From Anadara kagoshimensis (Eukaryota; Mollusca; Bivalvia; Arcoida; Arcidae): a DNA stretch of 64,000 bases. Below, in pieces: positions 1 through 10,900 of the stretch (position 1 is its first letter; each line of letters starts with the position of its first letter). The notes beneath the pieces were generated by a model that was not told where the DNA came from, did no database searches, and was given only the letters and a program-made list of their open reading frames with translations. The stretch is from contig CM037870.1 of assembly GCA_021292105.1 (NCBI GenBank), positions 65,432,515 through 65,496,514 of the forward strand. Direction: 5' to 3'. Made by a program: the position numbers and the translations under genes.

Positions 1-206
1 TTGACTTGCATGTAAACGTGATTCAAAATAAAAACAATTCTTCTAGGCAGACACTCTACCACCTAGGACTTTTCTCTTTTGAAGAGAAAAGTTCACAAAA
101 TCAGGACTTCCTCACTGCCTTGTGTACAAAGAGATTGATGTATTTGTTATATACTTTGCATTCTAACATGATAAACTGTCTACATGAATACTTGAATTTT
201 TTTCAG

Positions 207-1066
207 GTTCTATACCATGGTTCATTGTTGCAGAATTATTTTCCCAGAGTTCAAGACCAGCGGCCATGAGTTTAGCTGTTTTAGTTAACTGGACGGCTAA
301 TTTTACGGTTGGATTGGTTTTCCCAGAATTACAGGTATTTCCTCCCACAAGTCATTAGCCCTGTAGATACAATTATTTTGTTAGTATTTGTTTTTGTGTT
401 AAGTTATTAATGAATTTAATTGTAAATTAAAACTTATGTCTATTCACTTGCTTTTTATCACTGAGATTCTACAACTCTTGTTTATTTTGACACATAACTA
501 TTCCACACAATTCAATTCAGTGAACAAACTTTGCAATCAATATTTAAAATTAATAATTGATCTAAGACATCATGTTATGCAATATCTCATTTCATAAGTT
601 AGGAATCACCTTGTCTGTCTGTCTGTCTGTCCCAATATCGTGTTTGCTTCTTATCTTCCATATCTATGGATGGATTTTAATCAATCTTGATGTAAATATA
701 AACCATCAAGAGATGGTTGTGTCACATACCAAATTTAAGTTCATTGGTCGAGGGTCATGAGCAATTGACAAACCTATGTGGGGGGTATAAGTCAGTTTCA
801 GTGACAGTTTCAGTTCAGTTTTGAAAAAGATATGTTTATCCACTGGTAAACTCATATACATGTACTTACAATTTTATCTGTTTCAGAAATCTATCGGTGC
901 TTTTTCCTTTATACCATTTGTTGTGATGTTAGCTTTCTTTTGGTTGTTCACATACTGGAAAGTACCAGAAACAAAAGGAAAAACTATAGAACAGATTACA
1001 GCCATGTTTGTACAGGATCCGAATTCGCCATCAGTGGCATACAGTAAACTGATCAACGAAAACTGA
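207..1066 (+). CDS. GLUT-type facilitative sugar transporter (SLC2 family), 3' end, last two exons
   Basis: This is the C-terminal end of a plasma-membrane hexose transporter of the major facilitator superfamily. Exon 207-334 follows a tttttttcag acceptor and ends at a gtattt donor. It encodes [14 protein letters not shown] followed by RPAAM, the conserved GLUT stretch around TM10-TM11. Exon 887-1066 follows tttcag and encodes the last membrane helix ([17 protein letters not shown]), the classical PETKG motif, and a cytoplasmic tail ending KLINEN before TGA (1064-1066). The two exons join in phase (128 bp then 180 bp). The remaining exons lie to the left of the window. SLC2 membership is known from the motifs; class I (GLUT1-4 like) is inferred from overall similarity. 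The tail and 3' UTR run into a decayed tandem repeat. Confidence 0.93.
590..800. repeat. Dispersed repeat with TGTC microsatellite in transporter intron
   Basis: A run of TGTC units (about 610-632) is followed by text resembling the 'aatcacc(a/t)tgtc' repeat that recurs near 2048, 5352 and 63920. It sits in the last intron of the sugar transporter. No coding potential is seen. Confidence 0.5.
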
Positions 1067-1400
1067 CCATCATAATCAGTAGAAAACGCCATCCTCTGGA
1101 TCAAAATTCATTGTCATTGGAATACAGTAGACTTGGTAACTGAAACTGATTGAATACACAATATTTACCATCAGTCAAATACAGTAGACAAAAACTGATA
1201 GACCTCTAATTCCAAATTCATGATCAGTGGAATACAGCTGACTGATCAGCGAAAATTGACCAATCTCTATATCCAAATTCATGATAAGTGGAGTACAGCA
1301 GATTTATTAATGAAATCTAAACATCCTTGGATCAAAATCCACCATTAACCAAGTGTCAGTAGACATGTTAATGAAAACTGACCATTCCCTGATTTAAAGT
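1010..1400. repeat. Decayed tandem repeat spanning the transporter stop codon and 3' UTR
   Basis: About five diverged copies of a 60-75 bp unit share the words 'aatacagtagact', 'gaaaactgacca' and 'tccaaattca'. The first copy is the end of the coding exon itself, including the TGA. Later copies near 1140, 1190, 1250, 1310 and 1374 carry many substitutions. Confidence 0.6.
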
Positions 1401-1424
1401 AACAGTGTGAATTTTCACAACTGT

Positions 1425-1690
1425 TAATGAGTGCAATACTAGAATGAGATTTTACTTACCATACATAACCATAATTTGTTCAGTCAGTTTTTGACATTAC
1501 AAAGCAGTTTGGTGATAATACAAGAATGAAGTTTTAGTTAGGTCCCTTTATTTATAACCATTATTTGTTCAGTCTAATATTAGCATTACAAAGCAGTTTG
1601 GTGATAATACTAAGAATGAGATTTTATCTCCCTCAGTTCATACCACCATAGGTTGTGTCAGTGTTTTGGCATTACAAAGCAGTTTGGTGA
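1425..1690. repeat. Three-copy tandem repeat, ~88 bp unit
   Basis: The phrase 'cattacaaagcagtttggtg' occurs three times (near 1495, 1585 and 1671). Each is preceded by a diverged 'aatgagattttat...ttgttcagt' segment. It probably lies in the 3' UTR of the transporter. Confidence 0.7.
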
Positions 1691-1704
1691 TACTTAAAGG
1701 AAAA

Positions 1705-1710
1705 AATAAA
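1705..1710 (+). promoter_or_regulatory. Candidate polyadenylation signal AATAAA
   Basis: This AATAAA lies about 640 bp after the transporter stop codon, with another at about 1748. It is a plausible 3' end for that transcript, but the hexamer is common in AT-rich DNA. Confidence 0.3.
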
Positions 1711-2269
1711 AGAAATACATATATTTGGGATGTTGAAATATGATGACAATAAATGAATATGAGATGGCAAAGTCTAGGGGCATATGGGCATTAAAACAAG
1801 GTTTATTATACATGTAGTTGTGAATGCAAAAAACAACTTTTGTAAATTTGTTAAAAACAGGGCCAATGTCACATGAAAGAACAAGGTCACAGGAAAATAG
1901 TAATTATTATTAGCTTTGACACTTTTTGAAATTTTTCTGAAGAATCATGTCAATTTTATCCCTATATGAGTCCAAACTGCAAGTGAACATTTGGTATTAA
2001 TATATTTATGTGCCAGTTGTAGATACAGATTATAGATGCATGTATATAGAAATCACCATGTCTGTCTTTACATGTAAAATTGGATGAATATTGATTAAAC
2101 ATGGCTCAAATATTGTATGTAAGTGTGTAGGTTAAAGGTCAAGTGTTATTGGGACAGCAGTATTTGCAATTGGCTCTTCAGAGACAATTTTCATTTAAGT
2201 TTATAATTACAATGTATAGTTATTATACATCATTGTCTAAACTTTTATCTAAAGTATGCCACTTACATG

Positions 2270-2449
2270 TACAGTAAAACATGTTTATAATAAAACCCCA
2301 GGGACTCTTATTTTTATCTTCGCTATAAAGCGACTTCGTTATATTGTTATATAAAAAATTATATAGGGAAGCGGTTGGGCCAAAAAATTGATTTGATTCT
2401 ATCCATGTATACGTTTTAAGCGTGTTTGTTATATTCGTGTTTTACTGTA
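2270..2449. mobile_element. MITE-like element with TACAGTAAAACA termini
   Basis: The left end reads TACAGTAAAACATG and the right end CGTGTTTTACTGTA, giving inverted termini of about 14 bp around ~150 bp of non-coding sequence. The TA at each tip suggests a Tc1/mariner-type target site. Similar tips occur at 15962-16103 and 53346-53529. Confidence 0.6.
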
Positions 2450-2844
2450 TTCTTGAAAAGTAACTTGTTCAAATAAGTCTTCAAAAAGGGCACAAAATGG
2501 TTATTTTTATAATACAGTTTTACATGTAGACCTAACCAAATTTTTTTTTTCAAAATGTGTAGCACATGATTGCTTATGAAATATTTAGAAAGTTTGAGAA
2601 TCAAATCAAAACAAAACTTATAGGTATCTGTATAGATCATTCTCTATCTGATGGCCGAGTGTTTATAAATATGGACAAGTTTTAATAATGTATATAGGTA
2701 TTGTTAGTGTATCACCATATGTGTACAATTAACCAGCTCAAGACTGTAAACAACCTATATGGTACCCAACATAAGGCATACAATTTGTACTGTTGTGTTA
2801 TTATCCACATTTTATATATAGTTGAAATGGAACCTTTATTATCT

Positions 2845-2910
2845 AGTCCTCACGTGACCAGGCTATAGTCCTCATGTGACCAGGCTATAGTCCTCACATG
2901 ACCAGGCTAA
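2845..2910. repeat. Three tandem copies of a 22-bp unit
   Basis: The phrase 'gtcctcacgtgaccaggcta' is repeated three times head to tail with one or two substitutions per copy. Confidence 0.85.
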
Positions 2911-4959
2911 TCAGATCTCTGTTTTCATGATCGATATAATATATAAAAATATTAACTTGATAAAGATTATTCAAGATCTGATGGCAGAATGTTTATAAAC
3001 ATTGGTTACTCTTGAATAGGCAGCATGTGACCCATGTGTGACTGTATAATACATTCAGGCCTTCTCACAATTAATTTGTTCCATCCATTCTAATATTAAA
3101 ATTGATTTTTCAAACATTTCCATGAGATCTTCAATAACCTATATCTCTATGACATTTTTTGTTTATTTATGTATTAGGAATTCAACTAATTTTTGAAACC
3201 TTATTAGTTGGATATATGGCATTGACAGTGTTTAATATATATACCGGTATAAATATATTTTTTTTTTTTATTTATTAACATATCAGCTCCTCCAACTGAT
3301 CCATATTATTGTTTGTGCAATGGAGTTTGCCAGTGTAACACATAATCAGTACTCCTTAACGTTTGTGGTGAACGTTTTAGAAAACATTTATGTCAGAATT
3401 TCCAGGTGTAATGTCATTTTTATGGGAGAAGGTGAAATGAAGTGATTCCATCTCCAATGAAAGTAATTGTTCCATAGTAACATTATGGGTATCACGTGGT
3501 ACACTGGCAAACTCCATTTTGGCGTTCTTATGGATAAAGAATGTCAGTGTAAATATATACATTAAATTATAACTTTACATACTATTTATGTTGCTTAACT
3601 CTAACAAATTCATATTTAATATATACATGTACATTGTATTTTCATTGTGACACTTTATATGCATAAATGCAGCATTGCAATTTGTCACTATAATTATTAT
3701 ATACATTATGTATTTAGTTTGTCACTTTATTCTTATGTACTTGTCCTTCAGACAGTTTTCAATTCATTTTATTGTTTTGCGTGTATTTTAGGATGTACTA
3801 TTAATTCTGCTGTCGGTATTTTGTCAGTTTGTTGTGATTATGTTCATTATATCCTCAGGGAAATAGACATATATCTCCAAAGAGTTATTATATTAGTTAA
3901 CAAATGTATTAAAATTTTAAACACAACTTCATGCATAAGGTGTACAACTTATACGCACAACTATATTGAATATCAAGAACAACTGTTAAGGCACATATTG
4001 AATATCAAGAACAAATGTTTAGGCACATATTACTATGTCAGTGTATACCATGTATCCTGAACCTAGAACTTTGCAATTTATTAATCAAACCTTAAGAAAT
4101 CAAACATACAAGTCCATGTCAGAAACCACAATCCAAACATGAAAACTTTGTTAAGTATGTAAACTTTATCAAGGGGAGTGAGACTGTGTGCTCCAGAAGG
4201 GTAAGGGCCTCTTGTTTTGCTAGTTTCTACTGGGTCTTCAAACATCTTGGAATGGAACTGTTTGATTACTAGATATGTAAGATACAAAAAAAAATGATGA
4301 AGAAATATATAGGAATTGGACTTGCTTGTTTTAAAACAGTTATAACCAAATGATGATTTGCAATTTGAACCAAAAGCTGTTTCATATTATAAATGTGCAT
4401 TTTATATATGATCATATTTAAACTTAAATTTTATTGATATCATATATATAAGTATTGCCAATTAAGACATTTTATGGTTGGCATTTGTTCTTCAGTTTTG
4501 GTTACACAATTGTGATCAACAATTTATTTGTACATATATTTCATATTAGATTTTCACTCACAAAGTTTTTTTCCTTTTATCAGATTGATTTTCGATATGT
4601 CATCTTTTTGTGAAAAATAGCTATCGGTAATGGCTAATATATTCAGGTACTGAGAAAACAACGCCTTTTCCTGTAACATGTTGTTTATATGGCTTTCTGG
4701 GGAAAAGATGTATTTTTATCGTTTTGAGATTACTATAGTTTAACAATAAAATGGTTTTACATTCCATGTTGTCTTTGATGTTGATTTTTCTCTCACTGTA
4801 TTAGCATGATTAGACACCTTAAGTAAGTCTTACGTTTATGTTGGCACATCTTTGTATTTCACCCTGTGATGCTATTGTCAGCTAGTTCACAGTAGGAAAC
4901 ATTTGTAACCATTGATGATTGGCAGGACATATTATGTGTCTGCCTGCTTTGTACTAGCA

Positions 4960-5279
4960 CACACTGGGCGGTATTAGGTGCTAGCTCAATGAGACAGCAG
5001 TTGCAGAGGTTGTAGTCCCACTAGTTAAGTATCAGGACAGCGAATACGCCTATAGCAATGCCAGGTGAAGTAACTTGCTTAAGGTCACAACATGCTCTTG
5101 TCAGGATTCGAACCCACAACCTTTATTGCAGTCCCACCAGTCCATTGTCCTCGGACACCGAATAAGTCAACAGCTTTGTCAAATGAAGTAACTTGCTGAA
5201 GGTCACAAATTCTCTTGTCAGATTCGAACCCACAACCATTAGACCTTGAGTCAGACGCTCTACCAACTGAGCCGCATGC
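4960..5279 (-). repeat. tRNA-derived SINE with MIR/CORE-like body, partly duplicated
   Basis: On the minus strand a tRNA-like head is visible near 5222-5278. Its box A reads GGCTCAGTTGGTAGAG and its box B GGGTTCGAATC. The body downstream contains a phrase that on the plus strand reads 'gaagtaacttgc...aaggtcac', resembling the conserved core of mammalian MIR/CORE-SINEs. A second body plus box B lies at about 5060-5125, so the unit is a partial dimer. Confidence 0.7.
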
Positions 5280-5304
5280 GTAATTAAAATATTTGATTAT
5301 TATA

Positions 5305-5760
5305 CCCCCCCCCCCCCCCCCCCCCCCCGAAACTAGTTTGAGGGGATTATATTGGAATCACCGTGTCCGTCTGTCTGTCCGTGTTAAATCTTTTCCGGGC
5401 CATATCTCATAGCTGCTCAGTTTGGACGACTGTCATAAAACTTCACATGAATAATCTTTATGATCCAAAGTGTAACATGACCTTGAACCGAGGTCATATT
5501 GGAAAGGTCGCAAGCGGGAAAAGGTGTCCGGGCAATATGCCATATATGCTTTGGACGACTGTCATAAAACTTCACATGAATAATTTCCGTGGTCTAACTT
5601 TAAACCAAGGTCATATCGGAAAGGTCGCGGGGCGGGAAAATCGTGTCCGGGCCATATCTTATAGCTGCTTTGGGGGACTGCCATAAAACTTCATGGGCCA
5701 TAGGTGTGACATGACCTTGAACCAAGGTCATATCACATTAAACCTTTGTAGATGTTGGGA
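5305..5760 (+). repeat. Poly-C tract plus dispersed 'tgtccgtctgtc / ggccatatctc' repeat
   Basis: A run of about 24 C is followed by 'gaaactagtttgagggg', 'ggaatcaccgtgtccgtctg', and then about 2.5 tandem units of 115-130 bp. The units contain 'ggacgactgtcataaaactt' and 'gaaccaaggtcatat'. A decayed inverted copy lies at 59890-60150. A 107-codon open frame inside is a by-product of the repeat. Confidence 0.75.
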
Positions 5761-5869
5761 ACGGGGATATTTGGCTCTCAAGAGATAGTTCAAGTCTTAA
5801 TTGTTTTAATTCTGTTGAAGAAAAAACTTTCTGAACCCAAAACATGATCTGGAATATTTCATGCCTCGT

Positions 5870-6320
5870 TGACCAAATGATTTAAAGCGCATTTTTACTT
5901 CGCCTCTCAATGATTAGGTTCGAATCGCCCGGAGGAGATCTTTGTGCGAGAAAGTTTGTCAATTTACTTTTCATATATCATGGAGGTTCTCACCATACTC
6001 TGATTTCCTCCACCAACTCAACCACCTTGATATAGGTAAAATAATCTTGATTGGAACATAAAACGCCATTACTTCATTCCGCCGTAGTCTGGTGAGGACC
6101 CCATGGTCTTAAGCACACACATGTACAGATCACAAAACCTCTCACTGCCTAGGTTAGAATCACACTGGACTGATCCTAATTTAATAAAGTTTGTCACTTT
6201 CCTTGGCAAAGGCTGATGGGTTTTTCTCGGTACTCCGTTTTCCTCCTTCATCAGGGACATAACCCGATATGAGTGCAATACTCTTGACTTGGGCGTAAAT
6301 CGCCAATACTCCACTTCCCT
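5870..6320 (+). repeat. tRNA-derived SINE-like repeat, two body copies
   Basis: A box-B-like 'ggttcgaatcgcc' (about 5927) is followed by a body with 'agtttgtcaatt', 'ctccaccaactcaaccacc' and 'aacataaaacgccattact'. A second body copy follows at about 6140-6318. The same body recurs near 27300, 31170, 42800, 49210 and 59590, and inverted near 62560 and 63530. Confidence 0.55.
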
Positions 6321-6929
6321 TATAATTAGTCATAGGATCTATTAGAATCAGAAACGTAAAATTTAATTATAAGGCACACAACAAATAATCATACTTATCA
6401 TACCAGGTCATCTATTGTGTTGACCCATAAACAATACAACAGGTGGCGGGTGATTGATAAATATATGCAATTACTTTGTGAAATAAGTGAGATGGTTGAG
6501 GACAATCCAATAATTTTTAAACGTAATTTCGACTGTACATGTATATCAACCCTAGTGTCCGTCCAAAGTTTGGAGTTTAGTAATTAGTGCTTCCTGTATG
6601 TCTTTGTCGTGTCTTGTTTCTATCTTTAATTTATATCGTGATGTAGCCCTGGATTTATGTTTGCTGTTTCCCAGTACATATTTTATTTCAGTTGGTAACA
6701 ACATGTACTTTATTCTGGTCAATGCTTCCTTCCTCTGATAGTATTGTAAGCACATCACTAGTCATTTGTTCCAATGCTCGTCAAAAACCAGGAATTTTCT
6801 GATCATTGATCCAAATATGCGTTTGTCTCTTCTTGTCTCTTCATGTCTTTGTTTTATTTCAATTACTAGTAGTGTTGTTTCTTGCTATTGCAATGGGTTC
6901 TATTGGCTGTTGTCCAAGCCCATGTTTTA

Positions 6930-7160
6930 AAAGTGGTGGGTATATAGTGATAGGGGTGTCCGTCCGTGCGTCCGTCCGTCCTTCCGTTACACCTTAGGGT
7001 ACATATCTCTTATCCGCAACTCCTCCTAAACTCTTCAATGGATTTTCATGAAACTTTCACACAATCTTTGTGATATAATGTAGATGCGCACCTCCTATTT
7101 AAAAATTTGATCCGATGGATTTTTGGAGTGGGGGGTGGTATTGTAAGCTTGTGGCTCGCA
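6930..7160 (+). repeat. Dispersed 'gtccgtccgtcc' repeat
   Basis: A 'ggtgtccgtccgtgcgtccg' stretch is followed by 'cttatccgcaactcctccta' and 'gattttcatgaaactttcac'. This low-complexity lead plus conserved tail is typical of high-copy molluscan repeats. No protein is encoded. Confidence 0.5.
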
Positions 7161-7499
7161 GTTTTTCTAGTTCAGTTGTAAATATTTCTTCTATTCGATT
7201 AATACTATAGTACATGCATTTTGTAATTTTGTTTCGACAATGAGTTAGTAAAAGAAGTACTAATATTTATAAAGGTATAACTATCTCTATAATATTCAGT
7301 AATACTAATATAATTTATAAAGGATTCTATGCAAATTTTATCCTGTCTTTCAAAGAGGTACTTGGAAGTGCAAACATTATCGCAAATGACCAAACGCATT
7401 ATGGTAGTCTAAGGCGCCTGCTTACGGATAACAACGTCTCTCACAGCCTAAAGTAAGCATTCGTTTCGAATCTACGACCAGCTGTCGGTTGAGCCTTGA

Positions 7500-7957
7500 A
7501 GAGAAGACCCTTCGGCTTGTTAGAAATTTCTCTGCATGCCCCATGAAATCTACGATGAAATTCTTGAGAGAGTCAGAGGGAGAATCAGGAGGCAGTATAA
7601 CTGGTACAGGGAGCCGCTGGAAGAAGGTTTCCAGTTGGCAGCTACTCTCCGTCATCTTGTGTCTGACACCAATTACTCCGACATGCAGTATGGATTGAGG
7701 GTGTCTGAAAACACTTCATCTGTAGTGATCAAGAAAGTGTGTCAGGCCCTATTCGACGAGTATGCAGATGAAGTCACGACAGCCCCTTCAACCCCTGATG
7801 GATGGAGATAAATTGCTGATGGATTCTATACGCGGTGGAATTTTCCTCACTGTTTGGAAGCTATTGATGGCAAGCATGTGGTCATCAGAAAGCCTCCTCT
7901 GTCTGGCTCGCTATACTACAAGTGCGTTTTCAGTATCATCCTGTTGGCTATCCTGTT
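7500..7957 (+). pseudogene. PIF/Harbinger (HARBI1-like) transposase fragment, broken
   Basis: The main frame starts at ATG 7536 and encodes an EPLEEGFQLAATLRHL / VCQALFDEYADEV region typical of the N-terminal half of Harbinger transposases. It reaches TAA at 7809-7811. The same frame continues after the stop with DGFYTRWNFPHCLEAIDGKH and SGSLYYK, the first catalytic-Asp region (the D of AIDGKH) of the DDE nuclease. About five expected residues after LYYK are missing, and the frame then enters the 31-bp minisatellite. The rest of the catalytic domain is absent. This is a dead transposon relic; family assignment is by motif recall. Confidence 0.85.
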
Positions 7958-10900
7958 AAGTGTTAAACTTTCGACAGGTCTGTACTTTTAGTGGTAAGCT
8001 TTCTACAGGTCTGTACTTCAAGCGTTGAATTTTCGACAGGTCCGTACTTTAACTGTTAAACTTTCGACAGGTCCATACTTTAAGTGTTAAACTTTCGACA
8101 ATTCCGTACTTTAAGCGTTGAACTTTCGACAGGTTCGTACTTTAAGTGTTAAACTTTCGACAGGTCTGTACTTTCAGTGTTAAACTTTCGACAGGTCCGT
8201 ACTTCAAGCGTTGAACTTTCGACAGGTCTGTACTTCAAGCGTTGAACTTTCGACAGGTCTGTACTTTAAGCGGTAAACTTTCGACAGATCTGTACTTCAA
8301 GCGTTGAATTTTCGACAGGTCCGTACTTTAACTGTTAAACTTTCGACAGGTCTGTACTTTAAGTGTTAAACTTTCGACAGGTCCGTACTTTAAGTGTTAA
8401 ACTTTCGACAGGTCTGTACTTTAAGCGTTGAACTTTCGACAGGTCTGTACTTTAAGTGTTAAACGTTCGACAGGTCCGTACTTTAAGTGTTAAACTTTCG
8501 ACAGGTTCGTACTTTAAGTGTTAAACTTTCGACAGGTCCGTACTTTAAGTGTTAAACGTTCGACAGGTCTGTACTTTAAGTGTTATACGTTCGACAGGTC
8601 TGTACTTCAAGCGTTGAACTTTCGACAGGTCCGTACTTCAAGCGTTGAACTTTCGACAGGTCTGTACTTCAAGCGTTGAACTTTCGACAGGTCTGTACTT
8701 TAAGTGTTAAACGTTCGACAGGTCCGTACTTTTAGTGTTAAACTTTCGACAGGTTCGTACTTTAAGTGTTAAACTTTCGACAGGTCCGTACTTTAAGTGT
8801 TAAACGTTCGACAGGTCTGTACTTTAAGTGTTAAACTTTCGACAGGTCCGTACTTTAAGTGTTAAACGTTCGACAGGTCTGTACTTTAAGTGTTATACGT
8901 TCGACAGGTCCGTACTTCAAGCGTTGAACTTTCGACAGGTCCGTACTTTAAGTGTTAAACGTTCGACACTTCCGTATTTTAAGTGTTAAACTTTCGACAG
9001 GTCCGTACTTTAAGTGTTATACGTCCGACAGGTCCGTACTTTAAGTATTAAACGTTCGACAGGTCCGTACTTTAAATGTTAAACGTTCGACAGGTCTGTA
9101 CTTTAAGTGTTAAACGTTCGACAGGTTCGTACTTTAAGTGTTAAACTTTCGACAGGTCTGTACTTTAAGTGTTAAACGTTCGACAGGTCTGTACTTTAAG
9201 TGTTATACGTTCGACAGGTCTGTACTTTAAGTGTTAAACGTTCGACAGGTCCGTACTTTAAATGTTAAACGTTCGACAGGTCTGTACTTTAAGTGTTAAA
9301 CTTTCGACAGGTTCGTACTTTAAGTGTTAAACTTTCGACAGGTCTGTACTTTAAGTGTTAAACGTTCGACAGGTCTGTACTTTAAGTGTTATACGTTCGA
9401 CAGGTCTGTACTTTAAGTGTTAAACGTTCGACAGGTCCGTACTTTAAGTATCAGTATCATCCTGTTGGCTATCATGTTAAGTGTTAAACTTTCGACAGGT
9501 CTGTACTTTTAGTGGTAAGCTTTCTACAGGTCTGTACTTCAAGCGTTGAATTTTCGACAGGTCCGTACTTTAACTGTTAAACTTTCGACAGGTCCATACT
9601 TTAAGTGTTAAACTTTCGACAATTCCGTACTTTAAGCGTTGAACTTTCGACAGGTTCGTACTTTAAGTGTTAAACTTTCGACAGGTCTGTACTTTCAGTG
9701 TTAAACTTTCGACAGGTCCGTACTTCAAGCGTTGAACTTTCGACAGGTCTGTACTTCAAGCGTTGAACTTTCGACAGGTCTGTACTTTAAGCGGTAAACT
9801 TTCGACAGATCTGTACTTCAAGCGTTGAATTTTCGACAGGTCCGTACTTTAACTGTTAAACTTTCGACAGGTCTGTACTTTAAGTGTTAAACTTTCGACA
9901 GGTCCGTACTTTAAGTGTTAAACTTTCGACAGGTCTGTACTTTAAGCGTTGAACTTTCGACAGGTCTGTACTTTAAGTGTTAAACTTTCGACAGGTCCGT
10001 ACTTTAAGTGTTAAACGTTCGACAGGTCTGTACTTTAAGTGTTATACGTTCGACAGGTCTGTACTTCAAGCGTTGAACTTTCGACAGGTCCGTACTTCAA
10101 GCGTTGAACTTTCGACAGGTCTGTACTTCAAGCGTTGAACTTTCGACAGGTCTGTACTTTAAGTGTTAAACGTTCGACAGGTCCGTACTTTTAGTGTTAA
10201 ACTTTCGAAAGGTTCGTACTTTAAGTGTTAAACTTTCGACAGGTCCGTACTTTAAGTGTTAAACGTTCGACAGGTCTGTACTTTAAGTGTTAAACTTTCG
10301 ACAGGTCCGTACTTTAAGTGTTAAACGTTCGACAGGTCTGTACTTTAAGTGTTATACGTTCGACAGGTCCGTACTTCAAGCGTTGAACTTTCGACAGGTC
10401 CGTACTTTAAGTGTTAAACGTTCGACACTTCCGTATTTTAAGTGTTAAACTTTCGACAGGTCCGTACTTTAAGTGTTATACGTCCGACAGGTCCGTACTT
10501 TAAGTATTAAACGTTCGACAGGTCCGTACTTTAAATGTTAAACGTTCGACAGGTCTGTACTTTAAGTGTTAAACGTTCGACAGGTTCGTACTTTAAGTGT
10601 TAAACTTTCGACAGGTCTGTACTTTAAGTGTTAAACGTTCGACAGGTCTGTACTTTAAGTGTTATACGTTCGACAGGTCTGTACTTTAAGTGTTAAACGT
10701 TCGACAGGTCCGTACTTTAAATGTTAAACGTTCGACAGGTCTGTACTTTAAGTGTTAAACTTTCGACAGGTTCGTACTTTAAGTGTTAAACTTTCGACAG
10801 GTCTGTACTTTAAGTGTTAAACGTTCGACAGGTCTGTCCTTTAAGTGTTATACGTTCGACAGGTCTGTACTTTAAGTGTTAAACGTTCGACAGGTCCGTA

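Larger units (their letters stand above)
1711..4900. other. AT-rich intergenic stretch without a recognisable gene
   Basis: Open frames here are short and have no recognisable domains. Apart from the inverted-repeat element at 2270-2449 and the triplet repeat at 2845-2910, I see only AT-rich sequence with short runs such as the T tract near 3262. Confidence 0.5.

Noticed and set aside
5222-5278. Possible tRNA genes (here and at 43300-43378 and 62695-62780)
   Set aside because: Box A and box B are present but acceptor stems do not close and non-tRNA bodies follow, so these are SINE heads.
5363-5686. 107-codon open frame
   Set aside because: It lies entirely in the tandem 'gtcataaaacttcacatgaa' dispersed repeat and is itself repetitive.
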